Below are positions 51,204-60,777 of a stretch of 64,000 nucleotides of DNA, piece by piece; position 1 is the stretch's first letter; each line of letters opens with the position of its first letter. Made by a program: the position numbers and the translations under genes. The stretch is from Ascidiaceihabitans sp047624005 (GTDB lineage: Bacteria > Pseudomonadota > Alphaproteobacteria > Rhodobacterales > Rhodobacteraceae): assembly GCA_047624005.1 (NCBI GenBank), contig JBLHPE010000002.1:24207-88206 (forward strand), given 5' to 3'. Under the pieces are notes generated by a model. It did no database searches and was not told the DNA's origin. It worked only from the letters and a program-made list of their open reading frames with translations.

Positions 51204-51338
51204 ATGAAACGAGTAATCTGCATTTTTGCAGTAACAGCCACATTTCTGGCCGGTGCATGTATGAAACACGACGAGGCATCCAGCCGCGGCGATATTTCGC
51301 TATTGGGTCCACTGACGTCCAAGACGTCGGGCAAATAA
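51204..51338 (+). CDS. 44-residue lipoprotein
   Basis: ATG 51204 with GAGAGG upstream. Signal peptide MKRVICIFAVTATFLAGAC with lipobox-like AGAC (Cys19), then a 25-residue polar tail (MKHDEASSRGDISLLGPLTS). The third very small lipoprotein between pccB and pccA. Confidence 0.65.
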   Translation: MKRVICIFAVTATFLAGACMKHDEASSRGDISLLGPLTSKTSGK

Positions 51339-51459
51339 CCAGACCGCGCTTTTCCGCGCATCACAACCCTCACATCCTATTGACCGTCCCGCATCAGCAG
51401 GGCGGCCTTTCGCGTTTTCCAATTCAAATCCTGTCTTCCCCCATTCAAAAGGACATCCC

Positions 51460-53505
51460 ATGTTCAACAAGATCCTGATCGCCAACCGTGGCGAGATCGC
51501 TTGCCGTGTTATCAAGACTGCCCGTAAAATGGGCATTGGCACTGTCGCCATTTATTCGGACGCGGATAAGAAGGCTTTGCATGTGCAAATGGCGGATGAG
51601 GCGATCCATATTGGCCCCCCCCCAGCCAACCAGTCCTACATTGTCATTGATAAGGTGATGGAGGCTGTAAAGGCGTCCGGTGCGCAGGCTGTGCATCCAG
51701 GGTATGGTTTCCTGTCCGAGAATTCAAAATTTGCCTCGGCTTTGGCGGACGCAGGTGTTGCGTTTGTTGGCCCCCCAGTCGGCGCGATCGAGAAGATGGG
51801 CGATAAGATTACATCCAAGAAAATCGCCCAAGAAGCTGGCGTGTCTACTGTTCCCGGCCACATGGGTCTGATCGCTGATGCGGATGAAGCGGTGGAGATT
51901 TCCAATAAAGTTGGATATCCAGTGATGCTGAAAGCCTCAGCCGGTGGCGGTGGTAAAGGCATGCGCATTGCTTGGAATAATGCGGAGGCTCGCGAGGGGT
52001 TCCAGTCTTCCAAGAATGAAGCGGCCAACAGCTTTGGCGATGACCGTATCTTCATCGAGAAGTTCATTACTCAACCACGCCATATCGAAATTCAGGTCCT
52101 TTGCGACAGTCATGGCAACGGTATTTATTTGGGTGAGCGCGAGTGTTCTATCCAACGTCGTCAACAGAAGGTTGTTGAAGAAGCGCCCTCGCCATTCTTG
52201 GACGAAGCAACGCGTAAAGCAATGGGCGAACAGGCGGTCGCTTTGGCGCTGGCCGTTGATTACGCAAGCGCAGGCACGGTTGAGTTTATCGTCGATGGCA
52301 ATAAGAACTTCTTCTTCCTAGAGATGAACACCCGTTTGCAGGTTGAACATCCAGTGACCGAGCTGATTACGGGCGTTGATCTGGTCGAACAGATGATCCG
52401 TGTCGCCAACGGTGAGCCGCTAAGCATCACCCAAGACGATGTGACTTTGACAGGTTGGGCGATTGAAAACCGTTTGTATGCTGAAGATCCGTACCGCGGT
52501 TTCCTTCCGTCTATTGGCCGTTTGACGCGCTACCGTCCGCCTGCGGAACAAGCGGCTGGTCCAATGCTCGACAATGATAAATGGCAGGGCGATGCAGCTG
52601 CTGGTCCCGTTGCGATCCGCAATGACACTGGCGTGTACGAGGGCGGCGAGATCAGCATGTATTACGATCCCATGATTGCCAAACTTTGCACATGGGCCCC
52701 AACCCGTGATGAAGCTATCGAGGCGATGCGCGTGGCTTTGGACAGCTTTGAAGTGGAAGGCATTGGTCACAACCTGCCATTCCTGTCTGCCGTGATGGAT
52801 CACCCGATCTTTATGGCGGGCGAAATGACAACAGCCTTTATCGAAGAGCAATATCCTGATGGGTTCCAAGGTGTAACCTTGCCGGACGCCGATTTGCGCC
52901 GGATTGCGGCGGCAACGGCTGCAATGAATCGCGTGTCTGAAATCCGCCGTGCTCGTGTATCAGGACGCATGGACAACCACGAACGCAAGGTTGGCACCGA
53001 TTGGAATGTGGCGTTGCAAGACACGTCATTGAACATGGTTATCGACGCAGATCGTGATGGATCAAACGTCACCTTTGATGATGGCCAGTGCTTGCGCGTG
53101 ACAGGCGATTGGACGCCGGGGGATCAACTGGCGGAAATGACAGTTGATGGGGCACCGCTAATCCTGAAAGTAGGTAAAATTAGTGGTGGTTTCCGCATCC
53201 GTACACGTGGGGCTGACATGAAAGTACATGTACGCACGCCACGCCAGGCCGAATTGGCGCTTTTGATGCCCGAAAAAGTGGCTCCAGACACATCTAAGCT
53301 GCTGTTGTGCCCAATGCCGGGTCTGGTGGTGAAGTTGAATGTTGAGGAAGGTGAAGAGGTCGAAGAAGGCCAAGCCCTGTGCACCATCGAGGCAATGAAG
53401 ATGGAGAACATCCTGAAGGCTGAGAAAAAGGGTATCGTGTCCAAGATCAATGCCAGCGCAGGCGATAGCCTTGCGGTGGACGAGATCATTATGGAATTCG
53501 AATAA
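51460..53505 (+). CDS. pccA: Propionyl-CoA carboxylase alpha subunit (biotin carboxylase + biotin carrier)
   Basis: 681 residues. Biotin carboxylase domain: NRGEIACRVIKTARKMG, ATP-grasp loop ASAGGGGKGMRIAW near 163, EMNTRLQVEHPVTE near 288. A PccA-specific BT domain follows, and the C-terminal biotinyl domain holds CTIEAMKMENILKAEKKG with the biotinylated Lys near 647. Works with pccB. It makes methylmalonyl-CoA in the propionate/ethylmalonyl-CoA related pathways of this group. Confidence 0.96.
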   Translation: MFNKILIANRGEIACRVIKTARKMGIGTVAIYSDADKKALHVQMADEAIHIGPPPANQSYIVIDKVMEAVKASGAQAVHPGYGFLSENSKFASALADAGVAFVGPPVGAIEKMGDKITSKKIAQEAGVSTVPGHMGLIADADEAVEISNKVGYPVMLKASAGGGGKGMRIAWNNAEAREGFQSSKNEAANSFGDDRIFIEKFITQPRHIEIQVLCDSHGNGIYLGERECSIQRRQQKVVEEAPSPFLDEATRKAMGEQAVALALAVDYASAGTVEFIVDGNKNFFFLEMNTRLQVEHPVTELITGVDLVEQMIRVANGEPLSITQDDVTLTGWAIENRLYAEDPYRGFLPSIGRLTRYRPPAEQAAGPMLDNDKWQGDAAAGPVAIRNDTGVYEGGEISMYYDPMIAKLCTWAPTRDEAIEAMRVALDSFEVEGIGHNLPFLSAVMDHPIFMAGEMTTAFIEEQYPDGFQGVTLPDADLRRIAAATAAMNRVSEIRRARVSGRMDNHERKVGTDWNVALQDTSLNMVIDADRDGSNVTFDDGQCLRVTGDWTPGDQLAEMTVDGAPLILKVGKISGGFRIRTRGADMKVHVRTPRQAELALLMPEKVAPDTSKLLLCPMPGLVVKLNVEEGEEVEEGQALCTIEAMKMENILKAEKKGIVSKINASAGDSLAVDEIIMEFE

Positions 53506-53550
53506 GGCGATGGCAGGCGCGAACGCCATACCGTGGGAGAGTGAAGGCGG

Positions 53551-54006
53551 TCAGTTGATATTGAAGCTACGCTTTTTCTCGCGTATTTCGCGTTTGCGCA
53601 ATGGCATCTTGTCGATGCTGCGGCTGATTTCGCGCACATCCCAAGGGAACGGTTTGCGCAGTTTTACACCACCGTCCAACCCCATGATGACCAACATAAA
53701 CCCGCGTGGGCGCAATTTCAGGCGCAGCGCTGACTTTGCGCTGGGGTCTGTGTCTGTCAAAACCACCACGTCACGTTCTTCCAATTCGGGCAGTTCGGCC
53801 ATCAGTAGTTCGATTTGTTCTACGTATCGGGGGTCTGCATCACTGTCGGCAAAGACGACAACAGGCCGCTTTTTCCATACAAATTGGCCTAAATCAGCTT
53901 CAACAGCTTGCAAAAACACCGTGTCCGGGGTCGTTTCAAGTGTATCATCTGCCATAGTAGGGCTGGCGAATAGTGCTGCGATTACAACGGGTAATATACG
54001 TTTCAT
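53551..54006 (-). CDS. Exported DUF4174 domain protein
   Basis: 151 residues from ATG 54006 (CAGGAGCACCC upstream). Signal peptide MKRILPVVIAALFASPTMA. The DUF4174 part contains WKKRPVVVFADSDADPRYVE and RGFMLVIMGLDGGVKLRKPF, a thioredoxin-like fold without the CxxC pair. Function unknown. Opposite strand to pccA and the sulfotransferase-like gene. Confidence 0.82.
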   Translation of the reverse strand: MKRILPVVIAALFASPTMADDTLETTPDTVFLQAVEADLGQFVWKKRPVVVFADSDADPRYVEQIELLMAELPELEERDVVVLTDTDPSAKSALRLKLRPRGFMLVIMGLDGGVKLRKPFPWDVREISRSIDKMPLRKREIREKKRSFNIN

Positions 54007-54171
54007 GGGTGCTCCTGTTACACTCAACATAGTGGGTTTGGTTGCGATTGCGAGGCGGCAAAACAGCAATTGTTGCGTTAAAGTGATAGCAATAGGTGAA
54101 ATGTCATGATGAGGGTGATCCCCGCATCATGGCCGAACGGGGCGGCCATCGGACAAAGAGCAGGTCGTAAC

Positions 54172-55140
54172 ATGGACGTTATTCTACATCTTGGGGCACA
54201 TCGGACCGGTAGCACGACTTTTCAAAGCTATATGCGCCGCACCAGTTCTGAGCTGACAGGGCGCGGTATTGGATATTGGGGACCGCAACGCACACGGCGG
54301 GGATTGTTTGCCGGATTGATGCCCGCATCGCGTTTGAATATTGGGCGCAACGCGCAGACCCGTGCAGAGGGTCGGGTGCAAATTCAGATGACCCGTTCGG
54401 CCCGAAATGGGGTTCGTAAACTGGTTGTCAGCGACGAAAATATGATCGGATCGGTCTGCGATAATTTACGCAAACGTGCGCTTTACCCCGCGATTGGTGA
54501 GCGTATGGCGCGATATGCGCGTGCGTTTGATGGGCGTCTCAGCCGTGTGGTTCTGAACATTCGGGCGCAGGATTTGTTTTGGTCCTCAGCGATGGCGTAT
54601 GGTGTTGCACGTGGACATAGGATGTTGCCGCCAGAGGGATTTGAAAACTTGTCGGTGTCCCGTCGAACTTGGCGTGATGTGATCACTGATTTGGCCTGTG
54701 CGTTGCCTGAAACCGAGATACGCATCCTTCCATTCGAGCGGTACCTAGGTCGCCCAGATGCGCTGCTGGCCACTTGCATTGACGAAGTTGCCCCTCGTAA
54801 TGCCGATGCGCAGTGGCTGAACCGTGCCCCTGATGTAAGCGCGCTGCGCCAAATTTTGGCGGAACGTGGTGAAATTTTGGGCCTTCAGGTTTTAGGCGCA
54901 GATTTGGGCGTTGTACGTTGGATGCCCTTTAACGAAGCACAAACAGCATCTTTGCGCGAAGCATATGCTGACGACATGCACTGGTTGATTTCAGGCGCAG
55001 ACGGTTTGGCAACACTCACAGAGAATACGATGACAGAAGATTGGGATCACACGCGAACGGGAAATATCCCGCCGTTTGGTCCACTGACCAAAGGACTAGG
55101 ACATGACAAGCAAGAAAGATACGTGGCAGGGCATCGCTGA
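54172..55140 (+). CDS. Sulfotransferase-like protein in the propionyl-CoA locus
   Basis: 322 residues from ATG 54172. The N-terminus ILHLGAHRTGSTTFQSYMR has the 5'-phosphosulfate binding loop pattern of PAPS sulfotransferases. A possible 3'-phosphate region is KLVVSDENMIGSVCD near 93. Acceptor unknown. The C-terminus overlaps the mutase start by 38 bases, so it is tightly coupled to scpA. Assignment is by loop motif only; it may be a catalytically divergent member. Confidence 0.65.
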   Translation: MDVILHLGAHRTGSTTFQSYMRRTSSELTGRGIGYWGPQRTRRGLFAGLMPASRLNIGRNAQTRAEGRVQIQMTRSARNGVRKLVVSDENMIGSVCDNLRKRALYPAIGERMARYARAFDGRLSRVVLNIRAQDLFWSSAMAYGVARGHRMLPPEGFENLSVSRRTWRDVITDLACALPETEIRILPFERYLGRPDALLATCIDEVAPRNADAQWLNRAPDVSALRQILAERGEILGLQVLGADLGVVRWMPFNEAQTASLREAYADDMHWLISGADGLATLTENTMTEDWDHTRTGNIPPFGPLTKGLGHDKQERYVAGHR

Positions 55141-57232
55141 AAGCGAACTGCGTGGCCGACCTGTAGATGATTTGACATGGAAGACTCTCGAAGGGATCGA
55201 TGTCCAACCGATCTATACCGAGGAAGATTTGGAAGGTGTTGACCACCTTGGCACGATCCCCGGTGCCGCCCCGTTTACGCGCGGCGTAAAGGCAACGATG
55301 TATGCGGGTCGTCCGTGGACCATTCGCCAATATGCGGGCTTTTCTACTGCCGAAGAATCTAATGCCTTTTACCGCCGCGCTTTGGCCGCTGGTCAGCAAG
55401 GCGTTTCCGTTGCTTTCGATTTGGCGACACACCGTGGATATGACAGTGACCACGAACGGGTTGTCGGCGATGTTGGCAAGGCTGGTGTTGCGATCGACAG
55501 TGTCGAAGATATGAAGATTCTGTTTGATGGTATTCCATTGGATAAAGTGTCGGTGTCTATGACCATGAACGGGGCTGTGATCCCGATCTTGGCAAGCTTC
55601 ATTGTCGCGGGTGAGGAACAAGGACACGATAAATCAGTACTTGCTGGCACCATTCAGAATGACGTTCTGAAGGAGTTTATGGTCCGCAACACCTACATTT
55701 ATCCGCCAGAACCATCGATGCGGATCGTTTCGGATATCATTGAATTCACGGCAAATGAGATGCCGAAATTCAACTCGATCTCGATCTCTGGCTACCATAT
55801 GCAGGAAGCCGGTGCGAATTTGGTTCAGGAACTTGCATTCACCTTGGCTGATGGGCGCGAATATGTGCGCACTGCGATTGCTGCGGGCATGGACGTCGAT
55901 AAATTCGCGCCGCGTCTTAGCTTTTTCTTTGCGATTGGCATGAACTTTTTCATGGAGGCGTCAAAACTGCGTGCCGCTCGTTTGCTATGGCATCGCATTA
56001 TGTCGGAGTTTGAACCCAAGAACCCGAAGTCGTCGATGTTGCGCACGCACTGCCAAACGTCTGGCGTGTCGTTGCAGGAACAAGACCCCTACAACAACGT
56101 TGTTCGCACGGCGTATGAGGCGATGGCCGCGGCCCTTGGTGGCACACAATCCTTGCACACCAATGCATTGGACGAGGCGATCGCTTTGCCGACTGATTTC
56201 TCGGCACGGATCGCCCGCAATACGCAGCTAATCTTGCAAGAAGAAACTGGCGTGACCAATGTGGTCGATCCATTGGCGGGGTCATATTACGTTGAAAAAC
56301 TGACCCATGATCTGGCGACAGAAGCGTGGAAGTTGATCGAAGAAGTTGAAGAACTGGGTGGTATGACGAAGGCAGTTGCTTCTGGCATGCCAAAGTTGCG
56401 GATTGAAGAAGCGGCGGCGACCCGTCAGGCCAATATCGATCGTGGCACTGAAGTGATTGTTGGCGTGAACAAATATCGGTTGGACAAAGAAGACCCCATC
56501 GACATTCTGGACATCGACAATGACGCTGTGCGCACCAGCCAGATCGTGCGCCTAGAGAGCATTCGCGCCTGTCGTAATACAGCAGCTTGTGATGCGTCGC
56601 TGGTCGAATTGACCCGACGCGCAAGTGAGGGTGGCAATCTATTGGAAGCGGCTGTTGTGGCTGCCCGCGCCCGCGCCACAGTCGGTGAAATCAGCATGGC
56701 AATGGAAACAGTGTTCGGACGTCACCGTGCCGAGGTGAAAATGTTGTCAGGCGTGTACGGCGCGGCCTATGCGGGTGACGAAGGTTTTGCAGCGATCCAA
56801 AAATCGGTGGAAGATTTTGCCGAAGTCGAGGGACGGCGGCCACGCATGTTGGTCGTGAAAATGGGTCAAGACGGGCACGATCGTGGAGCCAAGGTGATCG
56901 CGACTGCCTTTGCCGATATCGGATTTGATGTGGATGTTGGACCGTTGTTCCAGACCCCAGCCGAAGCGGCGCAAGATGCTGTGGACAATGATGTGCATGT
57001 GATCGGTATCAGTTCGCAAGCAGCGGGTCATAAGACGCTGGCACCGCAATTGGTGCAGGCGTTGAAGGACGCAGGCGCTGAGGACATTATTGTAATCTGC
57101 GGCGGTGTTATTCCGCAGCAAGACTATCAGTTTCTGTATGATAATGGGGTAAAGGCGATCTTTGGCCCAGGGACAAACATTCCTAAAGCAGCCCAAGACA
57201 TCTTGGAAATCATCCGCAGTACACGTGGTTAG
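55103..57232 (+). CDS. scpA: Methylmalonyl-CoA mutase (single large chain)
   Basis: 709 residues. Catalytic (alpha/beta barrel) domain: RPWTIRQYAGFSTAEESNAF and FDLATHRGYDSDH near 110, HCQTSGVSLQEQDPYNNVVR near 315. The C-terminal B12-binding domain has GQDGHDRGAKVIATAF (DxHxxG, near 590) and FGPGTNIPKAAQDIL. Converts (R)-methylmalonyl-CoA to succinyl-CoA. The epimerase is not in this window. Confidence 0.95.
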   Translation: MTSKKDTWQGIAESELRGRPVDDLTWKTLEGIDVQPIYTEEDLEGVDHLGTIPGAAPFTRGVKATMYAGRPWTIRQYAGFSTAEESNAFYRRALAAGQQGVSVAFDLATHRGYDSDHERVVGDVGKAGVAIDSVEDMKILFDGIPLDKVSVSMTMNGAVIPILASFIVAGEEQGHDKSVLAGTIQNDVLKEFMVRNTYIYPPEPSMRIVSDIIEFTANEMPKFNSISISGYHMQEAGANLVQELAFTLADGREYVRTAIAAGMDVDKFAPRLSFFFAIGMNFFMEASKLRAARLLWHRIMSEFEPKNPKSSMLRTHCQTSGVSLQEQDPYNNVVRTAYEAMAAALGGTQSLHTNALDEAIALPTDFSARIARNTQLILQEETGVTNVVDPLAGSYYVEKLTHDLATEAWKLIEEVEELGGMTKAVASGMPKLRIEEAAATRQANIDRGTEVIVGVNKYRLDKEDPIDILDIDNDAVRTSQIVRLESIRACRNTAACDASLVELTRRASEGGNLLEAAVVAARARATVGEISMAMETVFGRHRAEVKMLSGVYGAAYAGDEGFAAIQKSVEDFAEVEGRRPRMLVVKMGQDGHDRGAKVIATAFADIGFDVDVGPLFQTPAEAAQDAVDNDVHVIGISSQAAGHKTLAPQLVQALKDAGAEDIIVICGGVIPQQDYQFLYDNGVKAIFGPGTNIPKAAQDILEIIRSTRG

Positions 57233-57240
57233 ATCAAAAA

Positions 57241-57266
57241 GGGCCGCCCAATGTTTGTGGCGGCCC
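57241..57266. terminator. Hairpin after scpA
   Basis: GGGCCGCC / GGCGGCCC with a 10-base loop, 8 bases after the scpA stop. No T run follows, but A5 precedes it, which would give a U run on the opposite strand. Probably a 3'-end structure of scpA mRNA. Confidence 0.5.
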
Positions 57267-57931
57267 TGCAATCGTTAAATTCTAAGATGGACTAGTTGCG
57301 TGACGGAAAAATACATAATGGAGTGATGCACCACTGAACTGTCAGGCGCGGACTTGGGATAAAACAAAGCTGCGCTAGCGCTCGTGTTACCAATTGGGGC
57401 CACTGGTATCGTTCTATTGGCTAAAAGCCGCGACCTGGACGTAATTCAGCATCTCGATCATGGAATGGACACAAAAACCAAATGCAATCTGGTAGGGTAT
57501 CTGACTGCTTCGATCAAAACCGTGAAAGGCGGGGCTAATAGAATTCCATCGTTAGTATTTTGACGTGCTACCAAATTTTAAAAGTAATTCCTACGATGAG
57601 CTGACTGCGAATTCTAAGTTGGGATATAGGCCGCAGTTAGTTGTTAGCAGTTAGGTCTCCGGCTCAGGTCTTGTGCTTTCAGCGTGGCCAAAAAGGGTTT
57701 TAGGTCCTGAAATACTGTATGAAAATACAAAACTTCCAAAGTGCTAGAACATCCGTCACCAGTTTTGACAGTCGTTGCGAAGAATATACCTTAATTGTTT
57801 GCGCCTTCTGCCTTTTTGAAAGCACGTTGCGCTACTAAATGTTGACCACCTGACCTTCGCACATGTCTATTCTTAAAGGTGGCTTTGGGGTTAGAATATC
57901 TTTGAACAAATGATGAAATAAGGAAAGTAAG
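57267..57931. other. Long AT-rich intergenic stretch
   Basis: 665 bases with no convincing gene. A plus-strand frame from GTG about 57393 is open for roughly 55 codons (contains LPIGATGIVLLAKSRDLDV) but lacks a ribosome binding site. The last 30 bases carry the leader of the VOC gene (AAGGAAAGTAAG). Confidence 0.45.
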
Positions 57932-58540
57932 ATGTTGTTGGATCATTTGGCTGTATCAGGTTCCACATTGGAGGCCGCACAAAGCTATGTCGAAGAGGCG
58001 CTGGGTGTTTCCATGCAGGGCGGCGGTGAACATGCTGTATTCCATACCCATAATAAGCTGATTGGGCTGGCCGATGGTTTGTACCTAGAGGCAATTGCAA
58101 TAAACCCGACGGCCCCAAATCCGGATCGCCCTAGATGGTTTGATTTGGACAATTTCTCTGGCGATGCGCATCTGACAAATTGGATTTGTCGCAGTGCGAT
58201 GTTGGATCAAGATATCGCCGTATTGCCGGAAGGGATTGGCGATCCAGTTCAACTTAGCCGCGGTGATTTACGCTGGCAGATGGTTGTGCCGCCCAGTGGT
58301 AAGTTGCCGTTCGACAATATGTGTCCTGCGTTGATTGAGTGGCAAACGCCGACGCACCCTTCGGATGTTTTGACATTGTCGGGCTGTCGTTTGCGGCGTC
58401 TTGTTGTGGCCCATCCGCAAGCAAAAGATTTGCAGGCATCTGTTCACCGCGCTTTGAAGGATGATCGCGTTGTATTTGAAACGGGTGCGGCGGCATTGAT
58501 GGCCGAATTTGAGACGCCGCATGGGGTGCGTCAGTTGTGA
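57932..58540 (+). CDS. VOC family (glyoxalase-like domain) protein
   Basis: 202 residues, ATG 57932 with AAGGAAAGTAAG upstream. Starts MLLDHLAVSGSTLEAAQSYV and continues HNKLIGLADGLYLEAIAINP, the pattern of the two-domain glyoxalase_3 group (His4, then Glu near 55). Function unknown. First gene of a four-gene operon; overlaps the next start by 4 bases. Confidence 0.82.
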   Translation: MLLDHLAVSGSTLEAAQSYVEEALGVSMQGGGEHAVFHTHNKLIGLADGLYLEAIAINPTAPNPDRPRWFDLDNFSGDAHLTNWICRSAMLDQDIAVLPEGIGDPVQLSRGDLRWQMVVPPSGKLPFDNMCPALIEWQTPTHPSDVLTLSGCRLRRLVVAHPQAKDLQASVHRALKDDRVVFETGAAALMAEFETPHGVRQL

Positions 58541-59046
58541 TCCGACCCGCGCTCAAACTTGATGCGACGGAGGTCACAGCGCTGTGGAACACAATGATCG
58601 CCGAGACAGATGTGACATTCACGACCGGCTTTAAGGTGCGCGCTGACGTTGAGGCGATGATCGCGGACCCTGTGCGGTCTTTCCTTGTTGCCGAACGCAA
58701 GGGTGCTTTTGCTGGTTTTGCGTTGCTAGGCCCGTTTCGTGGTGGCCCCGGTTATGCGCAAACGGTGGAGCATTCCGTTTATCTGATGCCTAACGCGAAA
58801 GGCGAAGGATTGGGGCGTTCATTGATGGGCGTCTTGACCAAAAATGCCACGGAGTTGGGTCATCATGTGATGGTGGGTGCGATCAGTGGCACCAACTTGG
58901 CCGCCGTTGGTTTTCATCAAAAGCTAGGATTTGAACAGGTGGCGCTGATGCCTCAAGTTGGTCAGAAGAATGGCGTTTGGCATGATCTGATATTAATGCA
59001 GAAAATTGTGGAAACGCCCGCTGACACTCTGGAACGCAAGGGGTAG
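58537..59046 (+). CDS. GNAT family N-acetyltransferase
   Basis: 169 residues from GTG 58537 (GTGA overlap). The acetyl-CoA binding loop is YLMPNAKGEGLGRSLMGVLT near residue 84, followed by VGAISGTNLAAVGFHQKLGF. Similar to phosphinothricin/amino-acid acetyltransferases. Substrate not determined. Confidence 0.87.
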   Translation: MIRPALKLDATEVTALWNTMIAETDVTFTTGFKVRADVEAMIADPVRSFLVAERKGAFAGFALLGPFRGGPGYAQTVEHSVYLMPNAKGEGLGRSLMGVLTKNATELGHHVMVGAISGTNLAAVGFHQKLGFEQVALMPQVGQKNGVWHDLILMQKIVETPADTLERKG

Positions 59047-59055
59047 GGTGCTGAT

Positions 59056-59736
59056 ATGTCTATTTGGTCCCGCATTGCTGAAGCACTTTCTGCCCTTGCC
59101 GCTGGAGAGGGGCTGTCAGCTGTTTTTGACAAGCTGCGCAGCCCGCCCGAACGCTCTGTTGCGTTTGCGATTGCGGTGATTGCACTGGGTGCCAAAATGG
59201 CCAAAGCGGATGGGCAGGTGACCCGCGACGAAGTCACCGCCTTTCGCGAAGTTTTCCAAATTGCGGCCGAAGATGAAGCTGGGGCGGCGCGTGTTTTTAA
59301 TCTGGCCCGCACCGATGTTGCAGGTTTTGAGACATATGCGACCCGTATCCATGAGATGTTTCATGAAGACCCTTGTACGTTAAAGGACTTGATGGAAGGT
59401 CTGTTTCATATTGCGATGGCTGACGGATTTTATCATCCAAATGAAGATGCGTTTTTGGAACGTGTGGCTGAGATTTTTGAAGTTAAAGAGCATGAGTTCA
59501 AAGGTTTGCGCGCACGTTTTGTGCCAGATGCGATTCCAGATCCGTATACGATCTTGGGTGTGACCCCCGACATGGCGTTTGATCAAATGCGCAAGGCATG
59601 GCACCAATTGGTGCGTGACAATCACCCCGATGCAATGATGGCGCGTGGTATTCCCGAGGAGGCAGTTTTGTTGGCTGAAAAACGTATGATCGACATCAAT
59701 CGCGCGTGGGATGATATCCGAAAAGAGCATGCTTAA
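59056..59736 (+). CDS. TerB-DnaJ (DjlA-like) domain protein
   Basis: 226 residues. A TerB domain at about 30-140 (GAKMAKADGQVTRDEVTAFR and HIAMADGFYHPNEDAFLERV, two acidic metal-binding motifs) and a C-terminal J domain at 160-226 (DPYTILGVTPDMAFDQMRKA, with the HPD motif in VRDNHPDAM). This is a co-chaperone of DnaK, without the N-terminal membrane anchor of E. coli DjlA. Its stop overlaps the next start (TAATG). Confidence 0.9.
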   Translation: MSIWSRIAEALSALAAGEGLSAVFDKLRSPPERSVAFAIAVIALGAKMAKADGQVTRDEVTAFREVFQIAAEDEAGAARVFNLARTDVAGFETYATRIHEMFHEDPCTLKDLMEGLFHIAMADGFYHPNEDAFLERVAEIFEVKEHEFKGLRARFVPDAIPDPYTILGVTPDMAFDQMRKAWHQLVRDNHPDAMMARGIPEEAVLLAEKRMIDINRAWDDIRKEHA

Positions 59737-60761
59737 TGCGGATTGCAACATATAACATCGAGTGGATGGATCGACTGTTTGATAACAACGGTGCGTTGCT
59801 AAATGACGGTGGTTGGTCGTCACGCTATGATGTGACACGGGCCAAACAAACCGAAGCATTAGGTATTGTGTTCAAGGCGATGGATGCAGATGCTGTGATG
59901 ATCATCGAGGCACCAGATCACGGCAAGCACCGCGATGCTGTTTTGGCGCTTGAGAATTTTGCAGCGCATTTTGGTTTGCGGGCGCGCAAAGCGATTATTG
60001 GCTTTGGCAATGATACACAGCAAGAAATTGCGATGTTGTATGACCCCGATGCGATGACGGTCCAGCATGATCCGCGCGGAGACGATTTGGGAGAAACAGG
60101 CGGCCGAAATGCCCCACGTTTTGACGGCGCATTCCGCATTGATTTAGACGTTGATGAGGTCGAGGACTTGGTCAGCTTTTCTAAGCCCCCATTAGAACTT
60201 TCGATCAAAACAAAAGCTGGCTTTGATTTTCATATGATCGGGGCGCATCTGAAATCTAAGGCCCCGCACGGCGCCCAAAACCGTGATGAGGTCATGCGGT
60301 ATTCCATCGCAAACCGCCGCAAACAATTGGCGCAAGCGATTTGGTTGCGCCAACGGATCACGGACCACTTAGACCAGGCGACGCCGTTGATTGTTGTGGG
60401 CGATATGAATGATGGTCCAGGTTTGGATGAATACGAAGATCTTTTTGGCCGGTCCTCGGTTGAGATATTATTGGGTGGCGAGGGGATGCCGCAGATGTTT
60501 GAGCCGCACGCCCGTATGGCATTGTCCCGTAAATTAAGTGCTACACCAACGACTTCACGGTTTTACATTCGCCCTCAAAAGCGGTTTTTGCAGGCATTGT
60601 TGGATTATATTATGGTGTCGCCGCATATTCAAAAACGGAATGCCGAGTGGCGTATTTGGCATCCTTTGGACGACCCAATATGCTGGGATACACCAGATTT
60701 GCGCGATGCCTTGGTGACTGCGTCAGACCATTTCCCAGTGACCTTGGACGTCGAAATCTGA
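59736..60761 (+). CDS. Endonuclease/exonuclease/phosphatase family protein
   Basis: 341 residues. EEP fold: RIATYNIEWMDRLFDNNG at the N-terminus (Asn metal ligand), VMIIEAPDHGKH (Glu) near 52, HMIGAHLKSKA near 165, VVGDMNDGPG near 225 and ASDHFPVTLDV at the C-terminus (catalytic Asp-His). Substrate may be DNA, a nucleotide or a phospholipid headgroup. Last gene of the operon, ending 16 bases from convergent ppx. Confidence 0.88.
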   Translation: MRIATYNIEWMDRLFDNNGALLNDGGWSSRYDVTRAKQTEALGIVFKAMDADAVMIIEAPDHGKHRDAVLALENFAAHFGLRARKAIIGFGNDTQQEIAMLYDPDAMTVQHDPRGDDLGETGGRNAPRFDGAFRIDLDVDEVEDLVSFSKPPLELSIKTKAGFDFHMIGAHLKSKAPHGAQNRDEVMRYSIANRRKQLAQAIWLRQRITDHLDQATPLIVVGDMNDGPGLDEYEDLFGRSSVEILLGGEGMPQMFEPHARMALSRKLSATPTTSRFYIRPQKRFLQALLDYIMVSPHIQKRNAEWRIWHPLDDPICWDTPDLRDALVTASDHFPVTLDVEI

Positions 60762-60777
60762 CAGTAACGCTACTGCG

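Noticed and set aside
50165..51478. 437-codon open frame across the small-gene region between pccB and pccA
   Set aside because: It overlaps two lipoprotein genes with good ribosome binding sites, its first part is random in composition and its start lacks signals; only the middle third looks coding-like and is noted separately.
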